Positions 1 to 9,901 of a DNA stretch of 40,071 nucleotides are shown in pieces. A model generated the notes under the pieces. The model was not told the DNA's origin. It did no database searches and worked only from the letters and a program-made list of their open reading frames with translations. The stretch is from the NCBI GenBank assembly GCA_020427155.1, contig JAGQOW010000033.1, forward strand, positions 1 through 40,071, given 5' to 3'. The translations under genes and the position numbers were made by a program. The number at the start of each line of letters is the position of its first letter. The stretch's first letter is position 1. The stretch comes from Planctomycetales bacterium. GTDB taxonomy: Bacteria; Planctomycetota; Planctomycetia; Pirellulales; Lacipirellulaceae.

Positions 1-12
1 CGAGTCGGCGTC

Positions 13-615
13 TTAAGTCAACTCAAGCATTTCTTCGAGCAACTCCATAGGCAAACCGATAACATTCGACTCACTTCCTTCCACGATATGAAGCCAGCCA
101 ACCCGGTCTTGATAGCCAAATGCACCCGCCTTGCCATGCCATAAGCCGCTGGCTAGGTATTCGTCTAGCTGCTCATCGCTGAACTTGTCCATCTTGAGTT
201 GCGTCACGGCGAGTCGTGTCATAGGTGCGCCAGCAGACTGTGCCGAGGAAAAAGGCCACACGCATAGGCCACTGTAGACACGATGCACTTTCCCGCGCAA
301 CTGCTCGAGCATAATGCGAGCATGCTCCTCATCCACAGGCTTGCCAAGTATGGCTCCCTCGCATTCCGCGAGCGTGTCGCAGGCGACCAAAACTTTGGGC
401 GTGCCGTCCAAATTCGACTCAAGCAACTGGTCGATGACATCCGCGGCCTTGCGCTGAGCGAGTTCGCAAACCATGGCCGCAGGGCCACCCGTGCTGCAGA
501 TGCCACACTCTGCAGAATCTCGCGGAGCCACCACCTCGAATCGATAACCTGCGTCGCTCAGCAGCCGTTTACGCTGTGGAGATCCACTAGCCAGAATCAT
601 TCGAGATTGCGACAT
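13..615 (-). CDS. maf: Maf-family nucleoside triphosphate pyrophosphatase
   Basis: A 200-residue Maf-like protein, a cytoplasmic enzyme that hydrolyses non-canonical or excess NTPs to the NMP and pyrophosphate. The N-terminal signature ASGSPQRKRLL lies at about residues 8-18, the catalytic-Asp segment reads VACDTLAECEGAILGKP, and the C-terminal part has GKAGAFGYQD followed by SNVIGLPMELL. The GKAGAFG form resembles the YhdE (dTTP/UTP) branch more than the YceF (m7GTP) branch, but substrate assignment is inference. The frame stays open upstream to 705, but the Maf fold begins with MSQSRMILASGS, so the ATG at 615 is chosen. It is transcribed divergently from the pseudouridine synthase at 780. 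Length is normal for the family and nothing looks broken. Confidence 0.93.
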   Translation of the reverse strand: MSQSRMILASGSPQRKRLLSDAGYRFEVVAPRDSAECGICSTGGPAAMVCELAQRKAADVIDQLLESNLDGTPKVLVACDTLAECEGAILGKPVDEEHARIMLEQLRGKVHRVYSGLCVWPFSSAQSAGAPMTRLAVTQLKMDKFSDEQLDEYLASGLWHGKAGAFGYQDRVGWLHIVEGSESNVIGLPMELLEEMLELT

Positions 616-779
616 CAAACCTGCTGGGAAGAAAAAACGCAAGACTCCGAGACGCTGCAGGGAATTGTCTGTACCGGCCACATTGACACAGGGCGACAAG
701 ACCACCTAGGCCGTGCTGACGGCAAAAGTTATGCTGAAGCCTAACATGCTCGCCGCGGAATTGGCAACGGTACGATTTC

Positions 780-1475
780 ATGTCGCTATCTTTCGGTCCA
801 CTCGAAGTGATCTATGAAGACAATCACCTGTTAGTGGTCAACAAGCCTGCGATGCTGCCCACAATGGGGGTTGCCAGTGACAAGCCGAGCCTGCTGGGAC
901 ACGCCAAGGAGTACATTCGCCACACTTATAACAAACCCGGCAACGTCTATCTTGGGATTGTAAGCCGGCTTGACGCGCCGGTGACGGGCGTTGTGCTTCT
1001 CGCACGGACATCGAAAGCTGCCGCCCGGCTTTCTGAGGCATTCAGGCTTCACAGGGTGAAAAAGTGTTACTGGGCCGTTGTTGAGGGCTCGCTCGATATG
1101 CCTGAAGCGACACTGGAGCATTACCTGCGCAAAGACGAACGGCATCGGCGTGTTCATGTTACTCACGCAGATTGTCCTGACGCTCAGTTAGCAAGGCTGC
1201 AATACCGTGTCTTGCGTCAGCACCAGGAATTAGCACTATTGGAGATCATGTTAGAAACTGGCCGCAAGCATCAGATACGTGTGCAACTGGCAAAAACTGG
1301 CCATCCAATTCTAGGGGACTTGAAATACGGCAGTTGCGAGAAGTTTCCTCTCGGTCTGGCGCTCCATGCCCGGAGCCTGGAACTGGAACACCCGGTACGC
1401 AGAGAAACGATATCTTTTGAAGCTCATTTGCCTGCTAGTTGGCAGAAGCATGCTGGGGTGGCAGCACTGCTGTAA
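780..1475 (+). CDS. RluA-family RNA pseudouridine synthase
   Basis: A 231-residue pseudouridine synthase of the RluA/RsuA-like superfamily that isomerises uridine in rRNA or tRNA. The catalytic block is SRLDAPVTGVVLLARTSKAA with the expected nucleophile Asp at about residue 65; the more usual His before RLD is Ser here. Other family marks are YEDNHLLVVNKPA near residues 12-24, CYWAVVEG, and ETGRKHQIRVQLA followed by GHPILGDLKYG near the C-terminus. There is no N-terminal S4 RNA-binding domain, so it is a single-domain form. The exact target base (RluA, RluC, RluD or TruC type) cannot be decided from the sequence. Start at the ATG at 780. The kinase gene follows after 97 bases on the same strand. 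Confidence 0.93.
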   Translation: MSLSFGPLEVIYEDNHLLVVNKPAMLPTMGVASDKPSLLGHAKEYIRHTYNKPGNVYLGIVSRLDAPVTGVVLLARTSKAAARLSEAFRLHRVKKCYWAVVEGSLDMPEATLEHYLRKDERHRRVHVTHADCPDAQLARLQYRVLRQHQELALLEIMLETGRKHQIRVQLAKTGHPILGDLKYGSCEKFPLGLALHARSLELEHPVRRETISFEAHLPASWQKHAGVAALL

Positions 1476-1572
1476 CAGTTTTCCTGCCCGAAACTTGGCG
1501 CGGTTGCCCTTGGCGTACTAAACTTTCCTTGGGGACATCGAGCATTTTAAGTATCCTTCGAGGCAACAAGAT

Positions 1573-2937
1573 TTGGTGCGTACCGAGCGGTCCATATTCG
1601 AGCAAGCAGGACTGGCTAGCGGCCTGTTGACTGAAGACCAGATTGATCTTGCTTGGCATATGCTTGCCGAGAGCTTGCCTGACAACGATTTGTCGCTGGA
1701 GGAAGTCTCCGACCGGCAATTAGCCGTGCAACTTGTAGAGTTGGGGCATATCAACCAATGGCAGGCTGAGCAGCTGTGCCAAGGCCGTACTAAGTTCACA
1801 CTTGGCGCTTATCGCATCCTGGATGCAATTGGCCAGGGAGGCATGGGCTGGGTCTTCAAGGGCGAGCACGAGCTACTGGGGCGTATTGAAGCCATCAAAG
1901 TCCTTCCTAAAAGCCAAACCGATGCGAATTCGATAAGCAACTTCCGGAAGGAAATACGCGCCCAGGCTCGACTCGACCACCCCCATCTTGTCCGCCTCAC
2001 GTATGCCGATACTGATGGCGACACGTACTTCTTGGTCACGGAATATGTACCTGGTTCCGATCTTCGCCGGTTAGTTCGAGAACACGGTCCTGTTTCCCCT
2101 GCACAAGCTGCTCTGATCATTTCACAGACGGCAGAAGCGTTGTGCTATGTCCATGCCCAGGGTTTGATCCACCGCGACGTCAAACCAGGAAACTTGTTGA
2201 TCACACCCGAGGGCCATACAAAGCTGGCAGATTTGGGGCTTGCTTTTTTCTCGTCTGACTGCTTCCCTGAAGAGAGCAAGCTCTCGCAAACCAGACCGAA
2301 ACACATTGTGGGGACCGCCGATTTCCTCGCTCCAGAGATCATTGTTACTCCGAGTGAAGTGCGCCCCATCAGCGATATCTACTCGCTTGGTTGCACTTTG
2401 TATTACGCCGTGACCGGCAAAGTGCCTTACCCTGGAGGAAAGACTGCCGACAAACTGCGCCGTCACCTGGACGAAGTTCCGATCCCGGCAATTTGGCTCA
2501 ATTCGAGAGTGGATAACAAGCTAATGGGGGTGATCGGAGCAATGATGCAGAAGCGTCCCTCCGACCGCGTCGCCACAGCTGCGGAAGTCGTCGAATTGCT
2601 ACGCCCCTGGGTGATTTCCGAAGAGTCGGGCGCCAGGCAGACAATTGGTAATCTGGCTAAGTTGCCCAGCAAACAAGTGTTCCGCGACGCGTCGCTAGCC
2701 GACACCAAACCAGTGGCCATCGAATCTGAAGAAACCTACTCCCAGAATCGACAGGCAACCGAACACCCGGCGCGCCATCCCCAATCGGTTGAGAACAAAT
2801 CCCAGTCTTCAGCAGCCATCCCAGCAGCGCCGACGGAGTCCCATGCTACTCCTTTGGACCGCGCGACGCGCATTACCTTGGGGCTGGCGATCGCCGCCAT
2901 CGTAGCCGCGATCTACCTGGTGCTCTTCAAGACCTGA
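1573..2937 (+). CDS. Tail-anchored serine/threonine protein kinase
   Basis: A 454-residue Hanks-type kinase. Residues about 7-72 form a small helical module ending in QLVELGHINQWQAEQLCQG, a type I recognise from planctomycete kinases. The kinase domain spans about 80-350: Gly loop IGQGGMGWV (86-94), Lys109 in AIKVL, helix-C Glu127, catalytic HRDVKPGN (200-207), DLG at 220-222 instead of the commoner DFG, and FLAPEI. Residues 350-430 are a low-complexity linker, and 434-454 is a C-terminal membrane helix ending in a short KT tail, so the kinase domain should be cytoplasmic. An in-frame stop at 1519 limits the N-terminus; no ATG is available, so TTG 1573 or GTG 1576 is the start. A weak promoter-like pair, TTGGCG (1495) and TAAACT (1519) with an 18-base spacer, lies upstream. 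The substrate is unknown. Confidence 0.92.
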   Translation: MVRTERSIFEQAGLASGLLTEDQIDLAWHMLAESLPDNDLSLEEVSDRQLAVQLVELGHINQWQAEQLCQGRTKFTLGAYRILDAIGQGGMGWVFKGEHELLGRIEAIKVLPKSQTDANSISNFRKEIRAQARLDHPHLVRLTYADTDGDTYFLVTEYVPGSDLRRLVREHGPVSPAQAALIISQTAEALCYVHAQGLIHRDVKPGNLLITPEGHTKLADLGLAFFSSDCFPEESKLSQTRPKHIVGTADFLAPEIIVTPSEVRPISDIYSLGCTLYYAVTGKVPYPGGKTADKLRRHLDEVPIPAIWLNSRVDNKLMGVIGAMMQKRPSDRVATAAEVVELLRPWVISEESGARQTIGNLAKLPSKQVFRDASLADTKPVAIESEETYSQNRQATEHPARHPQSVENKSQSSAAIPAAPTESHATPLDRATRITLGLAIAAIVAAIYLVLFKT

Positions 2938-3018
2938 GAGCAGCGCCGATTGCGGCCCAATGCTTCCGAGGGCTCCATGCGCTGAGAAGGTTCCTGACGC
3001 CATCTCAGATAAACCATG

Positions 3019-4503
3019 TCAGGCAAATAACGATGTCAGCGCCGCCGCTTTCACCAACTCTCGCGGTTGGTTCAGGTGGTTGTAGACAATCGTATCTGGG
3101 GCAATGCCAAGTGCGTGATAAATGGTTGCCAGAAGTTCCGTGGGATGGACCGGATCGGTCAGTGGCCCGGAGCCTGTCTCATCGCTTTCGCCATGAACGT
3201 GGCCTCGCCTGGTTCCCGCACCAGCTACGATTCCCGTGTAACAGTAGGGCCAATGGTCGCGACCGTCGTCGCTATTGCCGTTACCCGAAGTGCTGACGCC
3301 CCTCTGAGGGCTTCGGCCAAATTCGCCAATGGCAACCACAAGCGTTTCGTCTAGCAATCCTCGCTGATCAAGATCGGCAATCAAACCAGAAAGTCCCGCG
3401 TCGAGCATCGGTGCAGACTGCGTTTGCATTCTTTTAGTCAAACCAGTGTGAACATCCCAAGAGTGGTTGTCAGAATTGGCAATTTTCGGCCAAATGACTT
3501 CGACGACCCGTGTGCCGGCTTCAATCAGGCGTCGGGCCAGCAAACAACTTTGGCCAAAGGTATTCTGTCCGTACTTGTCACGAACCGACTTGGGCTCGCT
3601 CTTCAGATCGAAGGCCTCGCGCGCTCTGCCTGAGACAACCAGATTCAGAGCTTGGTCGTAGTATTCATCAAGCTTATAGTCTTTTACGGCCTTATCTACG
3701 GCAGGCATGCCCGCATCGATGACCTCACGCAAGCGAGCTCGTCTTTGCAGTCGTTGGGCATAAATGTCGGGCTGCAACTGGAGATTGTCGATCTTGATCT
3801 TGTCCATCTTGCTCATATCCATGTCATCGGCATCTGGATAGAGCGTATAGGGGTCATAGGCACGTCCTAGGAAGCCGGCAGTGCCGCCTTTGCCCACAAC
3901 GTTGCTTTCTTGCAAGGGCCGGGGGAGCATGACGAACGGCAACATCGGCTCGGTTACCGGCTTGAGCCGGACGATGTTCGAACCAAAGTTCGGAAAGTCT
4001 TTAGGGCTCGGAGGTTCCAACTGTCCGGACGGGCTGACCTTGTCGGTCGTATAGCCTGTCATCATCTGGTAAATCGCAGCCGTGTGATTAAACAGACCGT
4101 TCGGTGAGTAGCTCATCGAGCGGATCATCGTGAACTTGTCGTTCACCTGTGCGAGCTTGGGCAGTAGCTCGGTAAAGGCCACGCCGGGCAACTTCGTGGA
4201 AATCGGTTTGAAAACACTTCGAACGTTGTCCGGAACATTTTCCTTCGGATCCCAAAGGTCCAGGTGGCTGGGGCCTCCCTGGAGATAGACCATAATCACA
4301 CTTTTCGCCTTGTCCCAACCAGGGCCCCCCGAGATGACTCCATTGGCAGATGCAGTATTGGCCGTGGCCGAACGCAACTTCAGCAAACCTGCCAGGCTCA
4401 GCCCGAGGGCTCCTGAGCCGCCAATTCGCAGAATGTCTCGTCTCGTGACTCCTAGTTGGCGATCACACAAGTCTTTGCCAAGCTGGCCAGGAATAATCAG
4501 CAT
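3019..4503 (-). CDS. DUF1501 (sulfatase-like fold) Tat-exported protein
   Basis: A 494-residue DUF1501 protein. The N-terminus carries a twin-arginine signal: [10 protein letters not shown] at 20-29 followed by a hydrophobic stretch to about residue 49, so export in folded form is expected. Family marks include [19 protein letters not shown] near 73-91, [18 protein letters not shown], and a C-terminal block with [13 protein letters not shown] and a [17 protein letters not shown] segment. DUF1501 proteins are distantly related to alkaline phosphatase/sulfatase folds; in planctomycetes they are typically encoded beside DUF1549/DUF1553 cytochrome-like proteins, exactly as here. The biochemical role of the pair is not established. 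Start ATG at 4503 has AAAGG about 9 bases upstream. The stop of the upstream partner is 32 bases away, so co-transcription is likely. Confidence 0.93.
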   Translation of the reverse strand: MLIIPGQLGKDLCDRQLGVTRRDILRIGGSGALGLSLAGLLKLRSATANTASANGVISGGPGWDKAKSVIMVYLQGGPSHLDLWDPKENVPDNVRSVFKPISTKLPGVAFTELLPKLAQVNDKFTMIRSMSYSPNGLFNHTAAIYQMMTGYTTDKVSPSGQLEPPSPKDFPNFGSNIVRLKPVTEPMLPFVMLPRPLQESNVVGKGGTAGFLGRAYDPYTLYPDADDMDMSKMDKIKIDNLQLQPDIYAQRLQRRARLREVIDAGMPAVDKAVKDYKLDEYYDQALNLVVSGRAREAFDLKSEPKSVRDKYGQNTFGQSCLLARRLIEAGTRVVEVIWPKIANSDNHSWDVHTGLTKRMQTQSAPMLDAGLSGLIADLDQRGLLDETLVVAIGEFGRSPQRGVSTSGNGNSDDGRDHWPYCYTGIVAGAGTRRGHVHGESDETGSGPLTDPVHPTELLATIYHALGIAPDTIVYNHLNQPRELVKAAALTSLFA

Positions 4504-4535
4504 GATTCGTTACCTTTAGAGGAAGTTTTCCTAGG

Positions 4536-7500
4536 TTACCTATTAAAGAGAAACGCTGGGCTGTTGATCAAGGCCCAGGCAATATCTTGAGCACCTGTCA
4601 GACGCCCGTTTTCGATTTGTTTGCTACTGAGTTCTATAGCACGCTGAAGCTGAACCAGTTTGCCGTCCGCAGGCAAAGGCTCCTTCAGATATGCCAGATT
4701 GTCTTGTAACTCTTTAAGTTTAGGATCGATTGGCAACGGGGCTTTGCTGTCGGCAATGGCGGACAGCCGATTCGCAATGCCCTCGTCAATGTTTCGGTAA
4801 AAGGCTATCAAGTACGCCTGCTGCTTCTCATTTCGCTTGTCGGCAGGTATTGCCAGTAGGTTCGAAACATTTGCTGGAACACCTCTCAAGTCAACGGGGT
4901 GGGGTGATGTCGTAACGGACAGGCGAAATCTTCCTATGGCATAGGTCTCTCGATGGAATAACTGGTGAAGTTCGAACGCCAGCACGGTTCCCTCTTGATC
5001 ACCAAGCGGCTCCTTGAATTCGAACGTCGCGACGTGATCTACGCCGCGCTCAGGCGATATGGCCCAGCCATCTCCCTCTTTTTCAAGTTTTCCGTCAATT
5101 GCTTCCTTCACATCGTAACCGTTCTGGTCAAAATCGGACTTCGCGTTTTGCAATACGACCTCTGCTAGCGCGTCAGGGGTACTTGCCGACGCGCTGCGAA
5201 GTTTCAATTCGGTAAGTACAAAATTGCCGTCCGAAGCAAGTCCTGGCCCGTTCTGGGGGAGCCGCTCATCCGCCAGCACTTCGAGCCGCATGGCCGTAAT
5301 GCCCACCAGATCGGTCTTTGCCGTGACGTTGTAAGTGCCAACTCCCTTCTCGCCCTTTGCAAACAGTGAGAAGTCTGGCTGCTTGGTCAATTCAATTCCG
5401 AACGAACAAGTATACTCCTGAGGATCCAATGTTCTCCAAACCGTCAGACTTGCTGCTTGTTCCTTTTCCCATTTGACCAGTAGGCCGGGAAGAGTTGTTT
5501 CATACTGTGCAAGCTCCGACTCGAGTTCTTTCGTCTTCTCTTCTTTTTGCTTCTCCATTTCAGCCAGTCGCGGAGCAAGCTCCGCCTGATAAGCGGCAAG
5601 CTCTGCTTGAGCCACCTCGATAGCTTTCGAACGCGCTTGCTCTTTCTGAGCCATAATTGGTTTCAGCTGTTCTTGATAATCCTGCAACTCAGCTACCAGA
5701 GCTTCGTGGTCTCGGGTCACCGATTGGAGTGTCCCTACTCCAGCAGTTACCTCTTCGGCAGTAGGAGGTCGATTGAGAATCTGCAAAAAGAGCTTGTTCA
5801 CTAGCTCCGCATCATTGATGTCCGAAGCGGCAATCTTTGCCAACTCGTTCTCGGGGTCGCTGATCGCGCCATTGAGCGTAGGCCCGCTTACCAGCGCCAT
5901 CACAGGCCCCAACTGCATGCCTGCGGATCGCTCACACTCACAGGCACTCTCTCGCGGGGGGCGTCCAAAGTTTTGCAGGAATCCGCTCGCAATCTTGATC
6001 CCAGCATCCGGCAACGCGGCAGCACGTGTCCCGGCTGGCACCCCCGGGATCTTGCTAACCGAACCAGTGACTTGATGAATTGCATCGAACAGCACCTCAG
6101 CTGGGAGGCGTCGCGCCAGCGCGTGGGAGTAGTTCAGCTTGTCATCTTCATTCCACGTATTCGTTGCGATCGAAAGCTGATAAGTCCGAGATTTGCAAAT
6201 AGTTCGCACGAGTTCTTGCACCGAAAACCCGCTCTCGACGAATTGGTCGGTTAGCCACTGAAGGAGTTCCGGATTGCTGGGCGGATTGCCCGCCCGGATG
6301 TCGTCGAGCGGATCAATCAATCCTACTCCCAGCAAGTAGCCCCACATGCGGTTGACGTAACTCCGAGCAAAATACTGATTGTCTGCCGAGGTGATCCAGC
6401 TCGCCAAGCGTTCTCTCCGGGTGGCATTTTCCGGCGCTGTGTGGCTCGACAGGAAGGGGAATTTTGGAGGGGTCACCTGCCCAGTCCGTTCGTGCTGGAT
6501 CTCTCCTTCACTGCGATCAAACACTTCTTCGTACAGTGGTTTGCCACCCTCGACGGCGGTACCTTCGATCCGTTTATCCTTGCTCTCTGGGTCAGCTTTG
6601 AGATCGTATTGGGCAAAGAAGGCGGCCGTTTCGTAGTACTGATCCTGCGTCCAACGCTCGAAGGGGTGATCGTGGCACTTGTTGCAATTGAACCGTACTG
6701 CCATGAACAAGTGCGTTGTGTTCTCCATCGTTTCGGCTGGGGTCCGCAAAATCTTGAAGTAGGATGCCGCGGGGTTTTCGCGATTTGAGCCAGTTGCTGT
6801 CAGCAGAGAATAGGCAAATTTGTCGTAGGGAGTATCCTGCGTAACTTGCTCTCGGATCCAGTTGCGAAATCCCTGCGAGCCTTCGATGCCGAGATACTTG
6901 CGATTCACCTGCAGCAAGTCAGCCCATTTGTTGGTCCAGTGCTCGATGTAAGCCTCGCTACCAACCAACTTGTCAATCACTTCATCTCGTTTCACACGGG
7001 AGGGACGCCCATCTTCCAAGAAACCAAGCACTTGCTCTGCCGTGGGTGGCAAGCCTGTCAAATCGAGATAAATACGACGCAGGAACTCGTCGTCGGTGCA
7101 CTCTGGAGACGGCAAGATTTTCATCCGCTGCCATTTGGCAGCAACCAGCTCATCAATCGGATTGTTGGCAACGGGCTGTTGCCAGACAAAGCCCGTCCGG
7201 TCTCCCATAACGGTTACCGTTGTGGCGGCATACGAACCTTCGAAGCGCGCAAGCATCGCGGCTTCGCCCCGGCGGTGCGTCGTGATTAATCCGTCGGAAT
7301 CGACACTGGCGACATCGGTGTTGCTGCTCTCGACAAAGCTCTCGGCGGTTACATCCCTACGGCTGCCGTCAGAATAGGTCGCTACCACGCGAACTTGCTG
7401 CATACCGCCAATCTGCTGGACGACCGGATTTTTGGGAGATATCTCAATTCCAGTAACCTCGGCAGCATTCGCGTCGAGCGCCGCACCGGCCTGGATCCAG

Positions 7501-9668
7501 CGCCGCAAAATATCGTAGTACGGCTCGGTCGGTCTAACCACTTGACCTCCTACGTGCGGAACGACACCCGTAGCTTTCAACAACGCTAGACTGTCTGTAG
7601 GTGAAGCCAGGTTGATTCGGCGAGACGCCAAGTCTTCAGTCAATGCGCGAACATCGAACTGCGGATCGTAGCCCCGCAACGACAGCTTGAATCCGTTCTG
7701 ACCGTCCTTCGAGCCGTGGCAAGTGCCAGCATTGCAACCCAGTGCTGATATGACGGGAGCAACATCTCGTATAAAGCTCACTCGTGCATCACTGTTGAAT
7801 CCAGAAATGTCTATCGGAAGCACAGCCGTATGCTCACCGACTGTCAGTTGAAGCCGCGCCTGGCCGTTAAGCTTGGGACGAATTAGGCCTCGTGGCGAGA
7901 TGCCGACAACGTCGGCAGATAGCTCGCGCGTTGCAATGCGTGTGACGTCAATGGTGTCGCCTGACCCGAGCTTGGCGGTTACCACCAATTGGACCGTGTC
8001 AAATCGGTTGTCGAGCACGACGGAACTCGGCTCGATTTCAAGACCAACAATACTCGTCCCGTCAGGGAGTTGCTCGGCGACCGAGCCTAAGGTAGGTTCG
8101 ATCGTAGCCGTCGGCTCCTGGCCATCTGCTGCCAAATGGGGGCCTTGCTCGGAAGGAGTTATTTCCACCGGGACAAAGCTCTTTGCTTCCGAGGCAGTCT
8201 CTGCATTGAATAGACGAACCAGCCCCCGCGCACCTGCGGTGGCGATGGTTTTGCCATCCGGACTGAACGCGACAGCGTAAAATGCCCCCTCGTGCAACGT
8301 CGTCTGAGCAACAATTGCCACATCCGAAGTTCGGGCTGTTTCGAGTTTTTGGTTTTCCTCGGCAGAGCGGCTGCTTCCCACTTTCTCGCAAATGACTTTG
8401 AGTTCCTCGGGAAGGGCGACCTCAAAGTCCACCGAGTAAACGGCAAGCTGGCCGTTGCCGTCGTATCCGCTGCAGGCAGCAATACGCGACCCATCTGGAC
8501 TGAAAGCGACGCTATACACAGGCCCGTCGAGCGGTGGCAGCTTCTTGATCAGATTCGCATCGTCTCCGATAACGCGTTTCGACTCACGGTGCACACGGTA
8601 AATCTTAGGTACCCCGTCTGCGCCGCCTACCACGATCGCATCGCTCGAAGGATGGCGGTCAACCGAACCAATCCCTCCTTTGGAGATTCCCGGAGTAATT
8701 GTGGTGATATTGTCCACGAAACGTTGAGTAGCCAATTCGGTGAGTTTCGCGGTGCGATCGCGGCCAACTGAGACGACATGATCGCCTTGAACTGAAAAGG
8801 TCGTGTCAAATACCCAATCATTATGAGAACCTTGGAACAATACTTGCTTGCCCGTATTCGCCTCGATGACACGAACTGTATTGTCACTGCAGCCAAAGGA
8901 AATCAACTTGCCGTCTGGCGACCAATTGGCCCCGTAAACGGTATCGAAAGTAATCGGCAAGGAAAGCGTAAGCTTGCGCTTCGCAACATTCCAAACCTGG
9001 ATCTCCCCCATGCGACCTGGCCGACCGCCGGCAACAGCCAGTTGCGAGCCGTCGGGAGAAAAACGCACCGATTCGATTCTTGCCGCCATGCCAATCAGAC
9101 GGGCGACTAATCCTGAGCCGTCAGCTTGGTGAAGTAGCACTTCGTGAAAGCCTGCCACAGCAAGTAGCTTACCGTCGGGAGAGAAATCTAAAGAAGTTAT
9201 GACTGGAGCAGCAGAATACCTGGGAGGATTCTCTGTGCTGTACTGCAGCGCAGGGTCGAGTGGGGAATCATCTTCGGCTCCCTGCTCGATCCAGCTGCGG
9301 ATGAGGGCAATCTCGCTCTCCGCCAGTGGCGCCGCCTCCTTAGGCATTTCAGCTGAGCCATCGGTGGGAGTTATAAGTTCCACCAGATAACTCTCGTCCG
9401 GTTTGCCGGCCACCACAGCCGGGCTCTCGGAATCACCGCCACGCAATAACGCGTCAAACGAAGTCATCAGGTAACCACCACTCGATTTGGCCGGCTGATG
9501 GCAACCTAGGCATTTTGCCTGAAGCAGTGGAAAAACCTCTTTATGAAAACTGACTGTACCTGGCCCGGCAGGTGTCTCCTCTGCCGAGATCATGTCAGAC
9601 CCGAGTGCCGCGGCAATAGCAACGGCAAATCCAAGTGAGAAGTTCTTTAGCACCGATCGTAGCAACAT
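4536..9668 (-). CDS. Multidomain PSCyt1-WD40-Ig-PSCyt2-PSD1 exported protein
   Basis: About 1710 residues counted from the ATG at 9668; an in-frame ATG at 9728 is possible but leaves 20 residues before the signal peptide (MLLRSVLKNFSLGFAVAIAA). Order: PSCyt1 domain with CLGCH (53-57); seven WD40 repeats with recurrent FSPDG (about 155-490), enough for one beta-propeller; an Ig-like Big_2-type domain (about 540-620); a second cytochrome-like segment GCNAGTCHG with CX4CH at 645-651; another Ig-like domain (740-820); DUF1549/PSCyt2 (about 838-1040) with a third heme-type motif CNKCH (995-999); DUF1553/PSD1 from about 1080. PSD1 is interrupted near 1315 by a charged coiled coil and a beta-rich module, and its usual end (WALINSPAFLFNR) is the C-terminus. 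It is first in a two-gene unit with DUF1501. A role in periplasmic redox or polysaccharide use is often guessed for the family; substrate unknown. Confidence 0.92.
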   Translation of the reverse strand: MLLRSVLKNFSLGFAVAIAAALGSDMISAEETPAGPGTVSFHKEVFPLLQAKCLGCHQPAKSSGGYLMTSFDALLRGGDSESPAVVAGKPDESYLVELITPTDGSAEMPKEAAPLAESEIALIRSWIEQGAEDDSPLDPALQYSTENPPRYSAAPVITSLDFSPDGKLLAVAGFHEVLLHQADGSGLVARLIGMAARIESVRFSPDGSQLAVAGGRPGRMGEIQVWNVAKRKLTLSLPITFDTVYGANWSPDGKLISFGCSDNTVRVIEANTGKQVLFQGSHNDWVFDTTFSVQGDHVVSVGRDRTAKLTELATQRFVDNITTITPGISKGGIGSVDRHPSSDAIVVGGADGVPKIYRVHRESKRVIGDDANLIKKLPPLDGPVYSVAFSPDGSRIAACSGYDGNGQLAVYSVDFEVALPEELKVICEKVGSSRSAEENQKLETARTSDVAIVAQTTLHEGAFYAVAFSPDGKTIATAGARGLVRLFNAETASEAKSFVPVEITPSEQGPHLAADGQEPTATIEPTLGSVAEQLPDGTSIVGLEIEPSSVVLDNRFDTVQLVVTAKLGSGDTIDVTRIATRELSADVVGISPRGLIRPKLNGQARLQLTVGEHTAVLPIDISGFNSDARVSFIRDVAPVISALGCNAGTCHGSKDGQNGFKLSLRGYDPQFDVRALTEDLASRRINLASPTDSLALLKATGVVPHVGGQVVRPTEPYYDILRRWIQAGAALDANAAEVTGIEISPKNPVVQQIGGMQQVRVVATYSDGSRRDVTAESFVESSNTDVASVDSDGLITTHRRGEAAMLARFEGSYAATTVTVMGDRTGFVWQQPVANNPIDELVAAKWQRMKILPSPECTDDEFLRRIYLDLTGLPPTAEQVLGFLEDGRPSRVKRDEVIDKLVGSEAYIEHWTNKWADLLQVNRKYLGIEGSQGFRNWIREQVTQDTPYDKFAYSLLTATGSNRENPAASYFKILRTPAETMENTTHLFMAVRFNCNKCHDHPFERWTQDQYYETAAFFAQYDLKADPESKDKRIEGTAVEGGKPLYEEVFDRSEGEIQHERTGQVTPPKFPFLSSHTAPENATRRERLASWITSADNQYFARSYVNRMWGYLLGVGLIDPLDDIRAGNPPSNPELLQWLTDQFVESGFSVQELVRTICKSRTYQLSIATNTWNEDDKLNYSHALARRLPAEVLFDAIHQVTGSVSKIPGVPAGTRAAALPDAGIKIASGFLQNFGRPPRESACECERSAGMQLGPVMALVSGPTLNGAISDPENELAKIAASDINDAELVNKLFLQILNRPPTAEEVTAGVGTLQSVTRDHEALVAELQDYQEQLKPIMAQKEQARSKAIEVAQAELAAYQAELAPRLAEMEKQKEEKTKELESELAQYETTLPGLLVKWEKEQAASLTVWRTLDPQEYTCSFGIELTKQPDFSLFAKGEKGVGTYNVTAKTDLVGITAMRLEVLADERLPQNGPGLASDGNFVLTELKLRSASASTPDALAEVVLQNAKSDFDQNGYDVKEAIDGKLEKEGDGWAISPERGVDHVATFEFKEPLGDQEGTVLAFELHQLFHRETYAIGRFRLSVTTSPHPVDLRGVPANVSNLLAIPADKRNEKQQAYLIAFYRNIDEGIANRLSAIADSKAPLPIDPKLKELQDNLAYLKEPLPADGKLVQLQRAIELSSKQIENGRLTGAQDIAWALINSPAFLFNR

Positions 9669-9759
9669 CCTCGAACATCCTACATGCTGAATAGTCGCGA
9701 ATAGTCCATCTACTGGTTTATCCTGCAATTGTAATCATTCACACCGGTCATGCAGCAGC

Positions 9760-9776
9760 AAAAAATCCGGGATTTC
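9760..9776 (-). terminator. Weak candidate terminator after the region 3 operon
   Basis: On the minus strand AAATC-CCG-GATTT forms a five-pair A/T-rich stem followed by further T residues. It lies about 125 bases beyond the stop codon at 9902 and before the PSCyt gene. The stem is short and AT-rich, so this is only a possibility. The rest of 9729-9901 shows no coding region; it must hold the promoter of the PSCyt gene, but no convincing -35/-10 pair was found. Confidence 0.22.
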
Positions 9777-9901
9777 AGCTTCTTGCCTGGGCTAAGTGTC
9801 TCAAATACTCCGCTTGTTGCGTACCAGAACAGCAAATGCTTCTTACGTCGCAATCTGGGAGCAACCGTCTAGAGGTGAGCTTTTAAGGGCGAATTGGTGA
9901 A

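Noticed and set aside
2982..3008. CTGAGA/TCTCAG inverted repeat between the convergent kinase and DUF1501 genes
   Set aside because: Only six pairs with a 15-base loop and no T-run; not enough for a terminator call.
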